Assembly (NCBI GenBank): GCA_029339195.1
Contig: JAPTJF010000018.1
Coordinates: 1 to 64,000 of the forward strand
DNA: 64,000 nucleotides
Direction of reading: 5' to 3'
Source of the DNA: Micractinium sp. NFX-FRZ
Lineage: Eukaryota; Chlorophyta; Trebouxiophyceae; Chlorellales; Chlorellaceae
Every line of letters begins with the position of its first letter. Position 1 is the stretch's first letter. Below are positions 54,301 to 64,000 of the stretch, in pieces. A program made the position numbers and the translations under genes. The notes beneath the pieces were generated by a model. It was not told the origin of the DNA and made no database searches. It saw only the letters and a list, made by a program, of their open reading frames with translations.

Positions 54301-57300
54301 CCCTGCCCGCTGTGCCTGCTACACCTGCTATGCCCCACCTGCATGACGCGCGTGTCGTTGCCGGGGATGACCTTTGCCGAGTACAGGATGAGGTCGGAGG
54401 ACTGCAGCTTGAGCAGGTGGCTGGCGTCGCGCGCCGCCAGCGACAGAGCGGCGCGCGGCTCGGCCTGCGGCAGGGGAGGGCAAGCACAGTACAAGGTCCG
54501 GGTAAAGTCAAAGGACTGCAGCTTTTCCTCAGGTGGTATATAGCAGGGCGACCTGCTGCAAGGAGGGTGGGAAGAGAGGGGAGGGGCCCGGGGAAGGCGG
54601 GGTGGAGCACAGCAGGTGGCTGGGCAGGCGGCAAGGGATGCTGGACGCATGCATGTGTTGGTCTGTTGCAGATGCAGTGCCCGCCCCTGCGAGCTGCTGT
54701 CCCCGGCGGCAGGAGAGCTCATGCTCATTAAATCATGTTTGAACTATGCACCGAGGGGCGGTGGGCTAGTTAGGCCCGAGGTGCCCCTCTACAGCCAAAG
54801 TTTATAATCCTTGCTCTTGCGCCCCCAGGAGGCGTGCCGCGCATGCAGGGCGGGGCATGCATGCATGCAGGACAGGGGCAGGCAGGCAGGCGGACACCGG
54901 CATGCGGTGCAGCAAGCACGTGTGTATCAAGGGCACGCACGAGGCTAGAAAGACCGCACTGGTGCATCGCAGTGGTTATTTGGAATTTTAGCCTAACGCC
55001 ACTGGGAAAGCACCGTGGGAAAGCAGCAGAGCTGCGCCTGGCTCTCCCCAAGTATTCATGTTTGGTGCGGTGGCGGTGACGATGAGCAGCTTAACGCCCA
55101 CCACACCCAGCCAGCAGCAGCCTGCCTACCCACTGCCCCATGTCACCCCACCACCTACCTGTGATCCTGTGGTGACGATGAGGAGCTCGTTAGGGTCGTA
55201 CTGGTCCATGTCTGCAGCGTTGATCACATCCTGCACGCGTGGAGGCATACATGCAAGGTATATTAGAAGCCATTTGGAGATCAGGGTTGAAGAGAAGGAA
55301 AGGGGGCATGCACAAAACCCGTGCCAGTCTTACTCTGGTCGATGGGCCGGCGGGGATCGCCTCCCGTCTCCGGCCCCGCCTCTCGACCCAACAGACTCTT
55401 ACCCACACTGACCCCTGCCACCCCCTGCTCCCTCAGCCAAGCACCCGCCTCCGCACACACACGTTGGGTCAAATGGTGCCACCCGCTTCAAAGCCCAGGA
55501 GAGCCCCCCAACCCTCCCCTTTCACAGGACCCGCACACACAACGTGCTGCTGAGCCCTTGCTTGCCTTGGGGTCGAACGGCGCCCGCCCCTCGCGCGCCG
55601 CCGCCTCGAGGTAGAAGCCCAGCGACATTCCGATGAAGCAGATCTTGCGGCCCGAGGCATCCGCCGCCTTCTTCACAGCGGCCATGCGGTGCAGGTTGGA
55701 CGCAAACTGCGGCAAGCCAGGGTAGGGTGCAAGGAGGCAGAGGGGAGTGGGAGGCGGCGCGCGGTGAGGCATGTGTGGCAGGCATGTGCGGCGGTGAGCG
55801 GTGACAAGGAAGAGAGCAGGGAGGCGAGGGAGGCGCGCAGGGGACAGGGACGCATGACGCGAGCACAGCTGCGACGCCGGCAAATCGCCGGTGGTCAGCA
55901 GCGGCGGCCGCCACGGGCGGAATCGTTCGGCATTCACACCACACACACACACAGGTCCCCACATGCAGCCATGGCACCTGAGCCACACAGCCGCCCATGC
56001 CGCCACGCGTCGCCTCGTTCACCCGCACACCTGAGTCGTGATCACGCGCCCCTTGCCCTGGTGCCCCAGCACCCGGTTGACCAGGGACGTCTCCACCAGT
56101 AGCTCGCTGGTGGTGCGCCCGGGGGCCAGCACGTTTGTGGAGTCGGACATGAACAGGGTGACGCCCTCCTTGCCTGTGGGCAGAGAACGCAAACAACCGA
56201 AGGGCCAGGTGAATGGCATGTGCTGGGGAACACGTTTGTGGGCAGCACGTTTTGTGGGCGGCACGTTTGTGGGGTCAGGCATGGAGATGGTGACGCCCTC
56301 ACAGCCTAGCCGTGCAGGCAAGCAATGAGGCGTGTCAAAACACCTCTCCATCCAGCCGTCCAGCCCAGCTGTCGAACCTCTGCACCCAGCCGGTCATACA
56401 ATTCCCAGCTGTCGCTCACCCAGCCGGTCAAACTACTCCCAGCTGTCGCTCACCCAGCGTGTCGAACATCTCGCGGTCAAACACCTCCCCATCCACTGGG
56501 TTCTCGTCAATCTTCCAGTCACTGTGTGATGGGGATGGCGTGATTGGGCACGGTCAGCATTTGCCTGTGTGTGCCCGGGACACATGCCATTGTGCCGGCA
56601 TGTGGCAGTGCTGGGTCCAAGACGTGCAGGGAGGGCACTATCTACCCTGCACACTCCCCTGTACAGCGCCACTCTTCCATCTCCCCCCGCCATCCTCCCA
56701 CTCAAATGAGCACCCACCCGGTGTGCACGATGGTGCCGTGGTCGAGGTAAAAGCATTCAGTTCAAGAACAGCACGCACTGCTGTCTAAGGAATGCAGATT
56801 CTTGACAAGCCTTCGCACGAGCACCCACCCGGTGTGCACGATGGTGCCGTGGTCTGAGCGCAGCACGAGGCCGCAGCAGTCTGGGATGGAGTGGGTGACG
56901 CGGATGGGGGTGCACTCAAAGGGGCCCAGGGTGAAGGGCACCCGCATGTTGATCGTGTGGCACCGGTTCTCGTCGTACAGGTTGAACTCCTGGTGCAGTA
57001 GGGACCAGAAAGAGGCGGGGGGATTGGTGGAGGCAGGCGATGTAGGGTGCAGGTTGTGGACAGGCGGGCACGCGCCCAGAGCCGCCCCCGCCCCTGCCCC
57101 TGCATAGTGCACTGTTCAACCGCTGCCCCACGCCACGCGCCCTGCCCTCCATCCTCACTCCCTCCCTTATCCCTCCACTGCCCCGCACAACAGGCGCCCA
57201 CCCACCTGCAGCCGCCGCTTGATGAGCTGCATTGGGAAGCCGCCGGCGTAGATGGGCGTGGTGGGGTCCAGTGCGGGGATCACCCAGGGCAGCGCCCCGA

Positions 57301-58608
57301 TGTGGTCCTCGTGCCCGTGCGTGATCACCACCGCCTCAATCTTGTCGCGCCACTGGGCCAGGAAGGAGGTGTCGGGCAGGATCTTCTGCATGCCCAGGTC
57401 GGTGAAGCTGCGGGGCAGGCCGGCAGGGGGAGGACAGAAGAGAGCGTTTTGAGTTGCAACCAGCTAAGCTGGGACGGGAAGGAGGTGTCGGGCAGGATCT
57501 TCTGCATGCCCAGGTCGGTGAAGCTGCGGGCCGGGCAGGGGGCAGGCAGGCGGGGCGGAAGAGAGCAATTTACAAATCATGCCAAGGTCGGTACAGCTGC
57601 AGGGCAGGGGGCGGGTGGGACAGAAGAGAGCAATGTACAACTCATGCCCAGGTGGGTGAAACTGCGGGGAAGGGGGAGGGTGGGACAGATGAGAGCAATT
57701 CACAAATCATGCCCAGGTGGGTGAAACTGCGGGGCAGGGGGAGGGTGGGACAGATGAGAGCAATTTGAAAAGGGAGACAATCAGAATGTCCTTGCATTCC
57801 GCTGGGCCAGGAGGGAAGGCGAGGCTGGAGTAGACCAGGGTGGTAACACTAATCTCACACCTCAGCTTCCCCCTAGCCTCTCTCTACCCCCACTCACACT
57901 TCCACAACACCGCTGGATCGCCAACTTATACTTTCCCAACACAGCAGTCTCTCATCACATCACTCACTCTGGGAACATGAGGCCCGCATCAACCAGGATG
58001 TACCGGTCGTACACTCCAATGAGCATGCAGTTCATGCCAATCTCTCCCAGCCCGCCAATGGGCAGCACGCGCAGCGGCGGCCCCTGCCCCGGCGGCGGCC
58101 CCGGGAAGGGCCGCTTGTTGCGGGTCGTCTGGCTGGTGCCCAGGTGCTCGTAGCCGTCGCTGCGCACAGTCACGCGGTTGGTGCGCCGGCCTGCAAGGGG
58201 AGATGGTGATAGAACAGAGGGCAAGTCAGCAGCAGGGCAGGGTTTCGCAGCGGGCAGGCAGCGGCAGGGCAGCAGAGCCTGAATTGACGCAGGAGCAGTG
58301 GGAGGGTCCAGGAAACTACCGTCATCGGATGGCTGGGTCCGTGCTGCACGGCGGGGCTCAATGCAGGTGGGCATCAAGCTGCACCGGCCAGCACCGGGCG
58401 GGCAGGCGGCAAAGGTGGCGGCGAGCGGCGGCGCATGCATGCTGCCCGCACCTCCAGCCCGACACTGCGTGGGTTGCGCATGCTGCCGCTGCAGTCGCTG
58501 CTGTCCCCTGTGCGCCGCGTGCGGGCTGAACGGGGCTAACAACCCCCGCCGCTCGACAGAGCAGCCAGCGCCCAGCCGGCCAGCGCCCAACTCCGTTGCG
58601 GACGCCAT
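51396..58608 (-). CDS. RNJ: RNase J, plant-type plastid ribonuclease, about 964 aa, 14 exons
   Basis: Exons (minus): 58608-58320, 58190-57968, 57407-57206, 56989-56829, 56521-56454, 56173-56031, 55706-55566, 55230-55159, 54464-54339, 54085-54003, 53716-53626, 53332-52754, 52431-~52048, 51728-51396. A ~95-residue Arg/Ala/Gln-rich leader fits a plastid transit peptide. The metallo-beta-lactamase/beta-CASP core follows: [31 protein letters not shown] (metal ligands about H201, H203, D205, H206), [76 protein letters not shown]. It would process plastid RNA 5'-to-3' and endonucleolytically. The C-terminus differs from land plants: an RGG-rich tract (about 740-800), an acidic Ser/Glu patch and an AT-hook-like GRPRGRPPK. 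The exon-13 donor is uncertain by two bases. Intron 7 has a GC donor (AAG/GCAAGC at 55565). Confidence 0.95.
54489..54530 (-). repeat. Decayed copy of internal exon-9 sequence inside RNase J intron 8
   Basis: The exon-9 stretch encoding [12 protein letters not shown] (54381-54412) is repeated at 54489-54530 as [14 protein letters not shown], about 110 bp away. No splice site is included, so the duplicated blocks are not confined to junctions. Confidence 0.85.
56229..56310 (-). repeat. Decayed copy of the exon-6 5' edge inside RNase J intron 5
   Basis: The start of exon 6 ([19 protein letters not shown]) is mirrored at 56229-56310, reading [19 protein letters not shown], 132 bp from the original. 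The preceding AG is present (CTAG). Confidence 0.92.
56365..56450 (-). repeat. Repeated exon-5 donor edge inside RNase J intron 5
   Basis: The junction CAGCTGTCGCTCACCCAG (plus strand; exon-5 end with GTGAGC donor at 56453) recurs about 35 and 75 bp away, the outer copy being degraded. This places two or three donor-like sites in tandem. Confidence 0.8.
56709..56744 (-). repeat. Perfect 36-bp copy of the exon-4 donor edge inside RNase J intron 4
   Basis: The block containing CACCCACCCGGTGTGCACGA at 56709-56744 is identical to 56819-56854, the end of exon 4 (HGTIVHTG) plus its GTGGGT donor, 110 bp away. Perfect identity indicates a recent event. Confidence 0.95.
57471..57745 (-). repeat. Four decaying copies of the exon-3 acceptor and start inside RNase J intron 2
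   Basis: The exon-3 junction CCGCAG/CTTCACCGACCTGGGCATG (start 57407) recurs with acceptor positions near 57523, 57596, 57661 and 57726. The nearest copy keeps 50-60 bp ([16 protein letters not shown]). The farther ones keep about 25 bp plus a shared GGACAGAAGAGAGCAAT-like spacer. The steps are 116, 73, 65 and 65 bp, so later rounds amplified a shorter unit. Confidence 0.95.
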
Positions 58609-58962
58609 GTGTGTCGCCTCAGTAGTCCCACAAAGCTGTGCCAAGCGCCCCGCAGTCGACTGGCTGGTTGCGGCAAAACGTCGGGAGTCCAAGCAGCCCT
58701 GGCCAGCAGCTGCTTTCGGAGCAATCGACTGGTGCACAGGATGGTGTGTTGAGCACATCAGAGAGCCTGATGATGGGAAACGATGCAGGCTGAGCTGGCA
58801 TCGAAAGTCTCTTCCTTCCGGGCTGACGGGGGCTGCATTGGCCGGTCTGAGCATCGACCAGGGGATTCGAGACGCTGATTTCGCTGTCCGTCTCCCAGCT
58901 CGGCAGACCCTCCTCACCACTGACGTCAGCGCGGCACTCCGCGGGTGCAGCTCTTTAGCAGC
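58609..58962. promoter_or_regulatory. Shared divergent promoter, RNase J (-) / methyltransferase (+)
   Basis: 354 bp between start codons. Its methyltransferase-proximal part (about 58880-58962) is duplicated upstream of the second methyltransferase copy. Confidence 0.7.
58921..58928. promoter_or_regulatory. CRE-type bZIP site TGACGTCA
   Basis: A perfect 8-bp palindrome 34 bp upstream of the methyltransferase ATG. The same site is kept at the same distance upstream of the second copy (63101-63108). bZIP binding is inferred from the consensus. Confidence 0.55.
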
Positions 58963-61900
58963 ATGGCGTCCAACATGGTGAATGCAATGATCGCCCTCAA
59001 TCGACCAGGGCTCCGCCGGGGCTCCTGCACGCAGCTGCCACCCCCTGGTGGCTGAGGCGGCACCGCTGGTGCGGCACCGCCAGCGCCACCTGAGCCACAC
59101 ACTCCCCCGGCCCTGTCTGGCCCATTGCAGAGCGAGGAGGAGAAGGTGAAGGAGCAGAAGCACAAGATGGAGACAATGTGGGAGGCGGCGGCAGCCGCAT
59201 GTGAGCCGTGGGGGGCGGGCAGGGCAGGCAGCCCCGCCACGGGCACACACTGCCGCACCAGGCAGGGCTGTACCTTCCTGCTACCACACCTGTTGTGCAC
59301 TGGAAGCGCCGCCCAGCACAGCCTGGCTGCACCATGACAAAATTTGAGATGCTGATGTGCACACTGGGTGCATGCTTAAGGCTCCACCACCCTGCCGGCT
59401 CCAAGCTTAGTGCATATGCCCGCCCACCTCCCCGCGCTGCTCGCACCTCCCCACTGCATCCGTCTGTTGCCCGCCTTGCCGCCCCTCCCACTGCCCCACT
59501 CTTCCCCCCACAGACTCCAACTGGGTGATTGGCAGTAGAATACGGTGCCAGTCTGCACACCCATTCTCAACGTGACCTTACGGTGCCAGGCTGCACACCC
59601 AACCGCAAATGGAGGCCCTCCCGCCCCTTTCACCCACATGCAGACTCCAACTGGGTGATTGACAACCACCTGGTGCTGGGACTGTACTCCGAGTTTGAGG
59701 CCTTCATGGCGCCGGAGCTCAAGGGCAGGGCGGGGGCACGCATCCTGGACGTCGCCTCGGGTGGGTGCATTGAGCAGGTTGTCCAGCGGTGATGACGCAG
59801 CTCTCTAGACCAGATATCAACAGGCTGTGGGGCGTGAAAGCAGAGCAAGGGAGGTGTAGAAGAGTCACGTTGCTGTAGGCGGGGTGGGAGGAGAGTGGTG
59901 GAATGGGAAAGAGAGGTGGACGAGGGCTTGATGGGGGAGGCTGGGCAAGCGTGTATGAGCCGTGGGCCAAACAGGGCGAGTGCGTCGGCACCAGGATGGG
60001 AGTCTCTGCTTGCTGCCTGCCTGCCAGGTGCCTTGTCTGCCGGTGCCGCCATGTCGCCAGCAGGGCCAGGTGCCTCGTCTGCCAGTGCCGTCATGTCGCC
60101 AGCAGGGCGGCCGTGGGGCGCTGCGCCCCTCCACACTGCCATGCCCCTCCCCCCCAGTCACTATTGCGTCAAGCCCGACACCCCCACCCTCACCCCCGCA
60201 CCCTTCTTCCTGGGCCGGCCACCTTCAAGCCTTTGACGACTCTTAACCATTGTGCTGTCCAAGGCCCAGATTGTCAGCACCCATCTGGCACACTTGGCCC
60301 ACCCCCAACCCTCCGCTGCCCCCTGCAGCCAGCGGCGAGCCTGCGGTGACTCTGGCCACCGCGCTGCCCCAGGCTGAGGTGGTCAGCACAGACCTGGCGC
60401 ACGCCTATCTGGAGCTGGGCAAGGCCCGGGCAGCCAAGCTGGGGCTGGGCAATGTGACCTTTGAGACGGCGGATGCTGAGGACCTGCACCGCTACGCGGA
60501 TGGCAGCTTTGATGCGGTCGCCTGCTCCCTGGGTGAGGGGGGTGGTAGGGGCAATAGTGTGATTGTGGTTTTGGGTGGGCGGCATGGGGCAGATGCCAGC
60601 TCCTTGCCAGCGTTCACGCTAGGTCGCATTTGCTGGGTGGGTGGGCAGGGCATGGTGGGCTGGGCGCCGTAGGATGTGGGCGTGCATAGGTGGGAGGCAC
60701 TCCTTTACCTGCCCCCCTGCTGGCCACATGCCAAATGTGCCAGGAAGCTTGCTGCCGCTGCCCTGTTGCATTCACTGTTGCATTCACACTGCCTGCAATC
60801 CTCCCGAGGCTGCCCCCCTGCAGGCCTCATGTTCATGCCCAACCACGGGCAGGCGCTGCGCGAGTTCCGCCGCGTGCTCAAGCCGGGCGGCCTGCTGGCG
60901 GCAAGCGTGTGGCGCACTGACGAGCACGTGAGTTTATTCTGGTCTGGTAGAACAGCACGTGTGTGTTTTCTAGCGCAGAAGCTCTGCTAAGCACAGCGCC
61001 CACCCAGAGGGCTATGGCTACAGGCCAGAGCGTGCAGGCCTGCCGTGGTCTGCCTTGCGCCACAAGCATGCTGCCGCCAAAGTGCGTGCACCCGTCGCCA
61101 GCTGGCAGGCCCGTGCGGAGACCTCCCATGGCCACAGGCACGTCCTCACAGGCACAGGCACATGTAATTCGGCCACGCTGGTCCTCACTGCCCCGCTGAT
61201 CCCCCTGTGCAGGGTGGCAGCTGAGCTGGCAGCAGAGCGCACCTCGCTGTACTGTGTGTACTGCCATCCACTGGCTCTGTTCCCTGGCACCTGGTACTCC
61301 TCCCCTCCCCCGCAGATCCCCTGCTCAGGGTGGCAGCTGAGCTGGCAGCGCAGTACGTCCCCTCTGTGCTGCCCCATTCACACAAACGCATTGGCACTCC
61401 CGTCTTGTATGCCGTCCTCACTGCCCCGCAGGTACCCATGTTTAGGGTGGCAGCCGAGCTGGCGGCAGAGTACGACCCCTCAGTGGTGGCGGGCGCCGGC
61501 TCCTCCATCGCCGTGCGCTTCGGCGACCCAGCGGGGCTGCTGGCTGACGTGGCGGCAGCTGGCATGGGCGACGTGCAGTGCAAGGAGCTGCAGGTGCGGA
61601 GGGACGGGCTGGCTGGCTGGCTGGCTGGCTGGCTGGGCCAGGGACGAGGTCTAAATGGGGGCGGCGATTTGTGGGCAGTTGCAAGAGCGGTGTGCAGTTG
61701 CAGGCCCTGGGAGGCATGTCAAAAGTGCAGGCAGGATGCTTGCCTTGCCACAGCTTGGCTCGGACCAGAAGACAGCGCACCACGCTGGCCAGCCCCGCTT
61801 GGGCCCAAGGGACACCCACCGCCCAGCTTGACACATTGCTGGCCCGCTCTCCAAAACCGCCCCTCTCACACAGCACAACCACCTTGCTTGCATGCCAGCC

Positions 61901-62670
61901 AACAACGAATCCGTTGCATGCATTCCGGCGCCCCTTCCCCCCCAGGTGGAGTTCCACATGCCCGACCACATGTGGTGGAAGGAGATGACGGAGATGCCGC
62001 TGCCAATCAAGGCAAGCGGGGGACCCAGTGAGGGCTGGTTGTGTGGGATAAGTGCGAGCCAAGTGGGTAATTGAGTGGGGGCTGAGTGGGCGCTGGGTTT
62101 GGGATGGGTGGGAGGTGGCAGAGAGGGGCCCGCCTGGCACGGCAACTGGGGTTGTGCGCTCGCGGGAGCCAGGGCACAGGCTCAGGGGCACTGGATGACA
62201 CCTCCACTGCAGGCGCTGGCTACCTGAGCCCTCTGGCAGGATGGGCTAGTGGGGCCCGGGTTGCTGAGGGGCGAGCTCTTCTCTTGCACTTGGCATTGTT
62301 GATGCTGTGGCGCTGGCCAGCGTGCCAGCCCGTAGTGTGGTCATGCACTCGTGAATGCGCTGTTGCATTTCTTCCTCCTCCCTGCCTGCATCATGCGCCG
62401 ACGTGCTGTTGCATTTCCTCCTCCTCCCTCCCGCTGACATGCGGTTGCATTTTCCCTCCCTATCTCTAACGTGCTGTTGCATTCCCCCTCCCCCGGCCCC
62501 CGCAGGCTGCGCTGACCAAGGCCCAGGAGGCACGGCCCGGGGAGGACGTGTCTGAGGAGGCGCGCCAGAAGATGCAGCGGCTGCTGCAGGCTGGGGGGTG
62601 GCTGAACGAGCAGGAGGCGCTGAGCATGCCGGCATCCTGCTGGTTTGTCAGCGCACGCAAGCCAGAGTGA
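58963..62670 (+). CDS. Class I SAM-dependent methyltransferase, 300 aa, 8 exons
   Basis: Exons: 58963-58977, 59131-59200, 59644-59760, 60329-60532, 60824-60927, 61432-61593, 61946-62011, 62506-62670; the frame closes at 300 aa. Exon 1 encodes only MASNM. Rossmann motifs are clear: GARILDVAS then GEPAVTLA (motif I), [12 protein letters not shown] (acidic end of beta-2), [20 protein letters not shown] (motif II), and [18 protein letters not shown] (motif III). The fold is UbiE/COQ5-like. The substrate cannot be read from sequence and no transit peptide is evident. With the GTGGGT donor, motif I reads DVASASGEP. An alternative donor 5 bp on (GTGCAT) with a CCAG acceptor would give DVASGGGEP, the better family match. 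Intron 7 has a GC donor (AAG/GCAAGC at 62012). Confidence 0.9.
59511..59540 (+). repeat. Copy of the exon-3 acceptor and start inside methyltransferase intron 2
   Basis: CAG/ACTCCAACTGGGTGATT at 59514 repeats the true exon-3 start at 59644, 130 bp away, then diverges. The acceptor AG is intact. The second gene copy near 63872 shows only one such site. Confidence 0.92.
60255..60300 (+). repeat. Decayed copy of exon-4 sequence inside methyltransferase intron 3
   Basis: GATTGTCAGCACCCATCTGG at about 60269 mirrors the exon-4 stretch at 60378 (GGTGGTCAGCACAGACCTGG, encoding VVSTDLAH), 109 bp away. Confidence 0.85.
61188..61366 (+). repeat. Two copies of the exon-6 5' region inside methyltransferase intron 5
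   Basis: The exon-6 stretch [15 protein letters not shown] (61444) occurs twice more as [15 protein letters not shown] (61211) and [16 protein letters not shown] (61327). The steps are 117 and 116 bp. The upstream CCCCGCAG acceptor is present in the middle copy and mutated to CCGCTG in the first. Confidence 0.95.
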
Positions 62671-62805
62671 TGCCTGGCTGGCTGCTGGGTCAGCACATGT
62701 AAAAGGGATGCACGCTGCCTGCTGGTTTGTCACCGCTTGCAAGCCGGAGTGGTGCCTGGCTGGCTGCCTGATGGTTCAACGGAGCCTAGACGCCGGAGGA
62801 AAGCC

Positions 62806-63055
62806 GTGTTCTGGAGCAGAGCCTGAATTGACGCAGGGGCAGTGGGAGGGTCCAGGAAACTACCGTCATCGGATGGCTGGGTGCGTGCCGCACGGCGGGG
62901 CTCAATGCAGGTGGGCATTAAAGCTGCACCGGCCAGCAGCGGGCGGCAAAGGTGGCGGCGAGCGGCGGCGCATGCATGCTGCCCCGCACCTCCGCCCGAC
63001 ACTGCGTGGGTTGCGCATGCTGCCGCTGCAGTCGCTGCTGTCCGTGTCCCAGCTG
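62806..63055 (-). pseudogene. Broken copy of RNase J exon 1 and the start of its intron 1
   Basis: About 58270-58510 is repeated here with substitutions and small deletions. On the minus strand it reads [17 protein letters not shown] then [13 protein letters not shown], as in the RNase J leader. The region that carried the RNase J ATG (58510-58880) is absent from the copy, and an in-frame TAA follows CWPVQL. It cannot encode a leader and is a by-product of the tandem duplication. Confidence 0.88.
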
Positions 63056-63100
63056 TGCTATGTGCTGTCCGTCTGCCAGCTCGGCGACCCTCTTCACCAC

Positions 63101-63108
63101 TGACGTCA
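63101..63108. promoter_or_regulatory. CRE-type bZIP site TGACGTCA (second copy)
   Basis: Identical to the site at 58921-58928, 35 bp upstream of the second methyltransferase ATG. Confidence 0.55.
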
Positions 63109-63143
63109 GCGCGGCACTCCCGCGGGTGCAGCTCTTTAGCAGC

Positions 63144-64000
63144 ATGTCGTCCAACATAGTAAGCGCAGTGATCGCCCACATATCGACCAGGGCTCCGCCG
63201 GGGCTCCTGAACGCATCTGCCACCGCGGGTGGGTGAGGCTGCGCCGCTGAGGCGGCGCCGCTGAGGCGGCGCCGCTGGTGCGGCACTGCCAGCGCCACCT
63301 GAGCCACACACTCCCCCGGCCCTGTCCGGCCCATTGCAGAGCGAGGAGGAGAAGGTGAAGGAGCAGAAGCACAAGATGGAGACAATGTGGGAGGCGGCGG
63401 CAGCCGCATGTGAGCGTGGGGGGCGGGCAGGGCAGGCAGCCCCGCCACGGGCACACACTGCCGCACCAGGCAGGGCTGTACCTTCCTGCTACCACACCTG
63501 TTGTGCACTGGAAGCGCCGCCCAGCACAGCCTGGCTGCACCATGACAAAATTTGAGATGCTGATGTGCACACTGGGTGCATGCTTAAGGCTCCACCACCC
63601 TGCCGGCTCCAAGCTGAGCGCATGCCCGCCCACCTCCCCGCGCTGCTCGCCCACTGCATCCGTCTGTGGCCTGCCCTGCTGCCCCTCCCATGCGCTGCTC
63701 CCCTCTCTCCCCCCCCGCACACCCCACCTGAGCGTAGTCCAGCCACCATTCTCTGCGGCGTCTCCCCCAGGGTTACTGTTGACATCAGTCATGTCCGGCG
63801 CTGGGCGGCACACGGAAGCTCAACTTCTGGAGTCCTCCAGCCCGTCTTGCCCGTTCCCCATTGACATGCAGACTCCAACTGGGTGATTGACAACCACCTG
63901 GTGCTGGGACTGTACCCCGAGTTTGAGTCTTTCATGGCGCCGGAGCTCAAGGGCAGGGCGGGGGCACGCATCCTGGACGTCGCCTCGGGTGGGTCGGCAC
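63144..64000 (+). CDS. Second, tandem copy of the SAM methyltransferase gene (partial, runs off the right edge)
   Basis: Exons seen: 63144-63158 (MSSNI), 63340-63409 and 63872-63988, continuing beyond the window. Exon 2 is identical to the first copy ([20 protein letters not shown]). Exon 3 differs by only two residues (GLYPEFESF versus GLYSEFEAF). Splice sites and phases are the same; intron 1 starts GTAAGC rather than GTGAAT. The intact start, donors, acceptors and promoter motif suggest a functional young paralogue, but the catalytic exons lie outside the window. Confidence 0.88.

Larger units (their letters stand above)
62671..63143. other. 3' flank of the methyltransferase and duplicated promoter block
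   Basis: TGTAA at 62698-62702 is a candidate polyadenylation signal 28 bp after the stop. At 62716-62770 the end of exon 8 ([10 protein letters not shown] and the following GCCTGGCTGGCT) is repeated 82 bp downstream in decayed form. The remainder is the duplicated block described next. Confidence 0.7.

Overview
The window is nuclear DNA of a green alga, most likely a Chlorella-type trebouxiophyte. The base composition is very GC-rich. Genes lie on both strands and are cut into many small exons by short GT-AG introns. The gene set is that of a photosynthetic eukaryote: DGD1-type galactolipid synthase, plastid-type beta-amylase, plant-type RNase J and a HUP-like sugar transporter. I rebuilt 15 spliced protein-coding genes by hand (about 95 introns). 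Reading frame is kept across every junction, except for a few splice choices flagged in the entries.

Layout: 1-~440, a LINE reverse-transcriptase fragment (-); 589-668, tRNA-Leu(CAG) (+); 1935-2572, a 638-bp MITE with perfect 32-bp inverted repeats and a TTA target duplication; 4223-10126, sugar-porter MFS protein (-), 19 exons; 11626-12723, unknown poly-Gln protein (+); 13008-15320, CS/TPR protein (-); 16676-20348, beta-amylase (-), divergent from organellar bS21 at 20619-21302 (+); 21898-29914, Hsp110 (-), 17 exons; 31679-33653, reticulon (-), divergent from a DUF4604/TPR fusion at 34097-36706 (+); 37025-43183, DGD1 (+); 43781-45640, tRNA-splicing endonuclease SEN2 (-); 47229-50516, LRR protein with a C-terminal PGG-like membrane module (+); 51396-58608, RNase J (-), divergent from a SAM-dependent methyltransferase at 58963-62670 (+). 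The region then repeats: 62770-64000 holds a second copy of the shared promoter, a broken piece of RNase J exon 1 and the start of a second methyltransferase gene that runs off the window.

The most striking signal is not a gene. In at least six neighbouring genes (Hsp110, DUF4604/TPR, DGD1, SEN2, RNase J, methyltransferase) the introns carry one to four decayed copies of the adjoining exon edge, often with the splice site. They are usually spaced about 110-130 bp from the true edge. This points to a recurrent local process that duplicates splice junctions and lengthens introns. Five introns also use a GC donor, always GCAAG followed by C or G.

Functionally this is an ordinary euchromatic block with no operon-like clustering. 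Plastid functions (beta-amylase, DGD1, RNase J) are mixed with cytosolic chaperone, ER-shaping and nuclear tRNA-splicing functions. Three divergent pairs (beta-amylase/bS21, reticulon/DUF4604, RNase J/methyltransferase) have compact shared promoters of about 270-445 bp.
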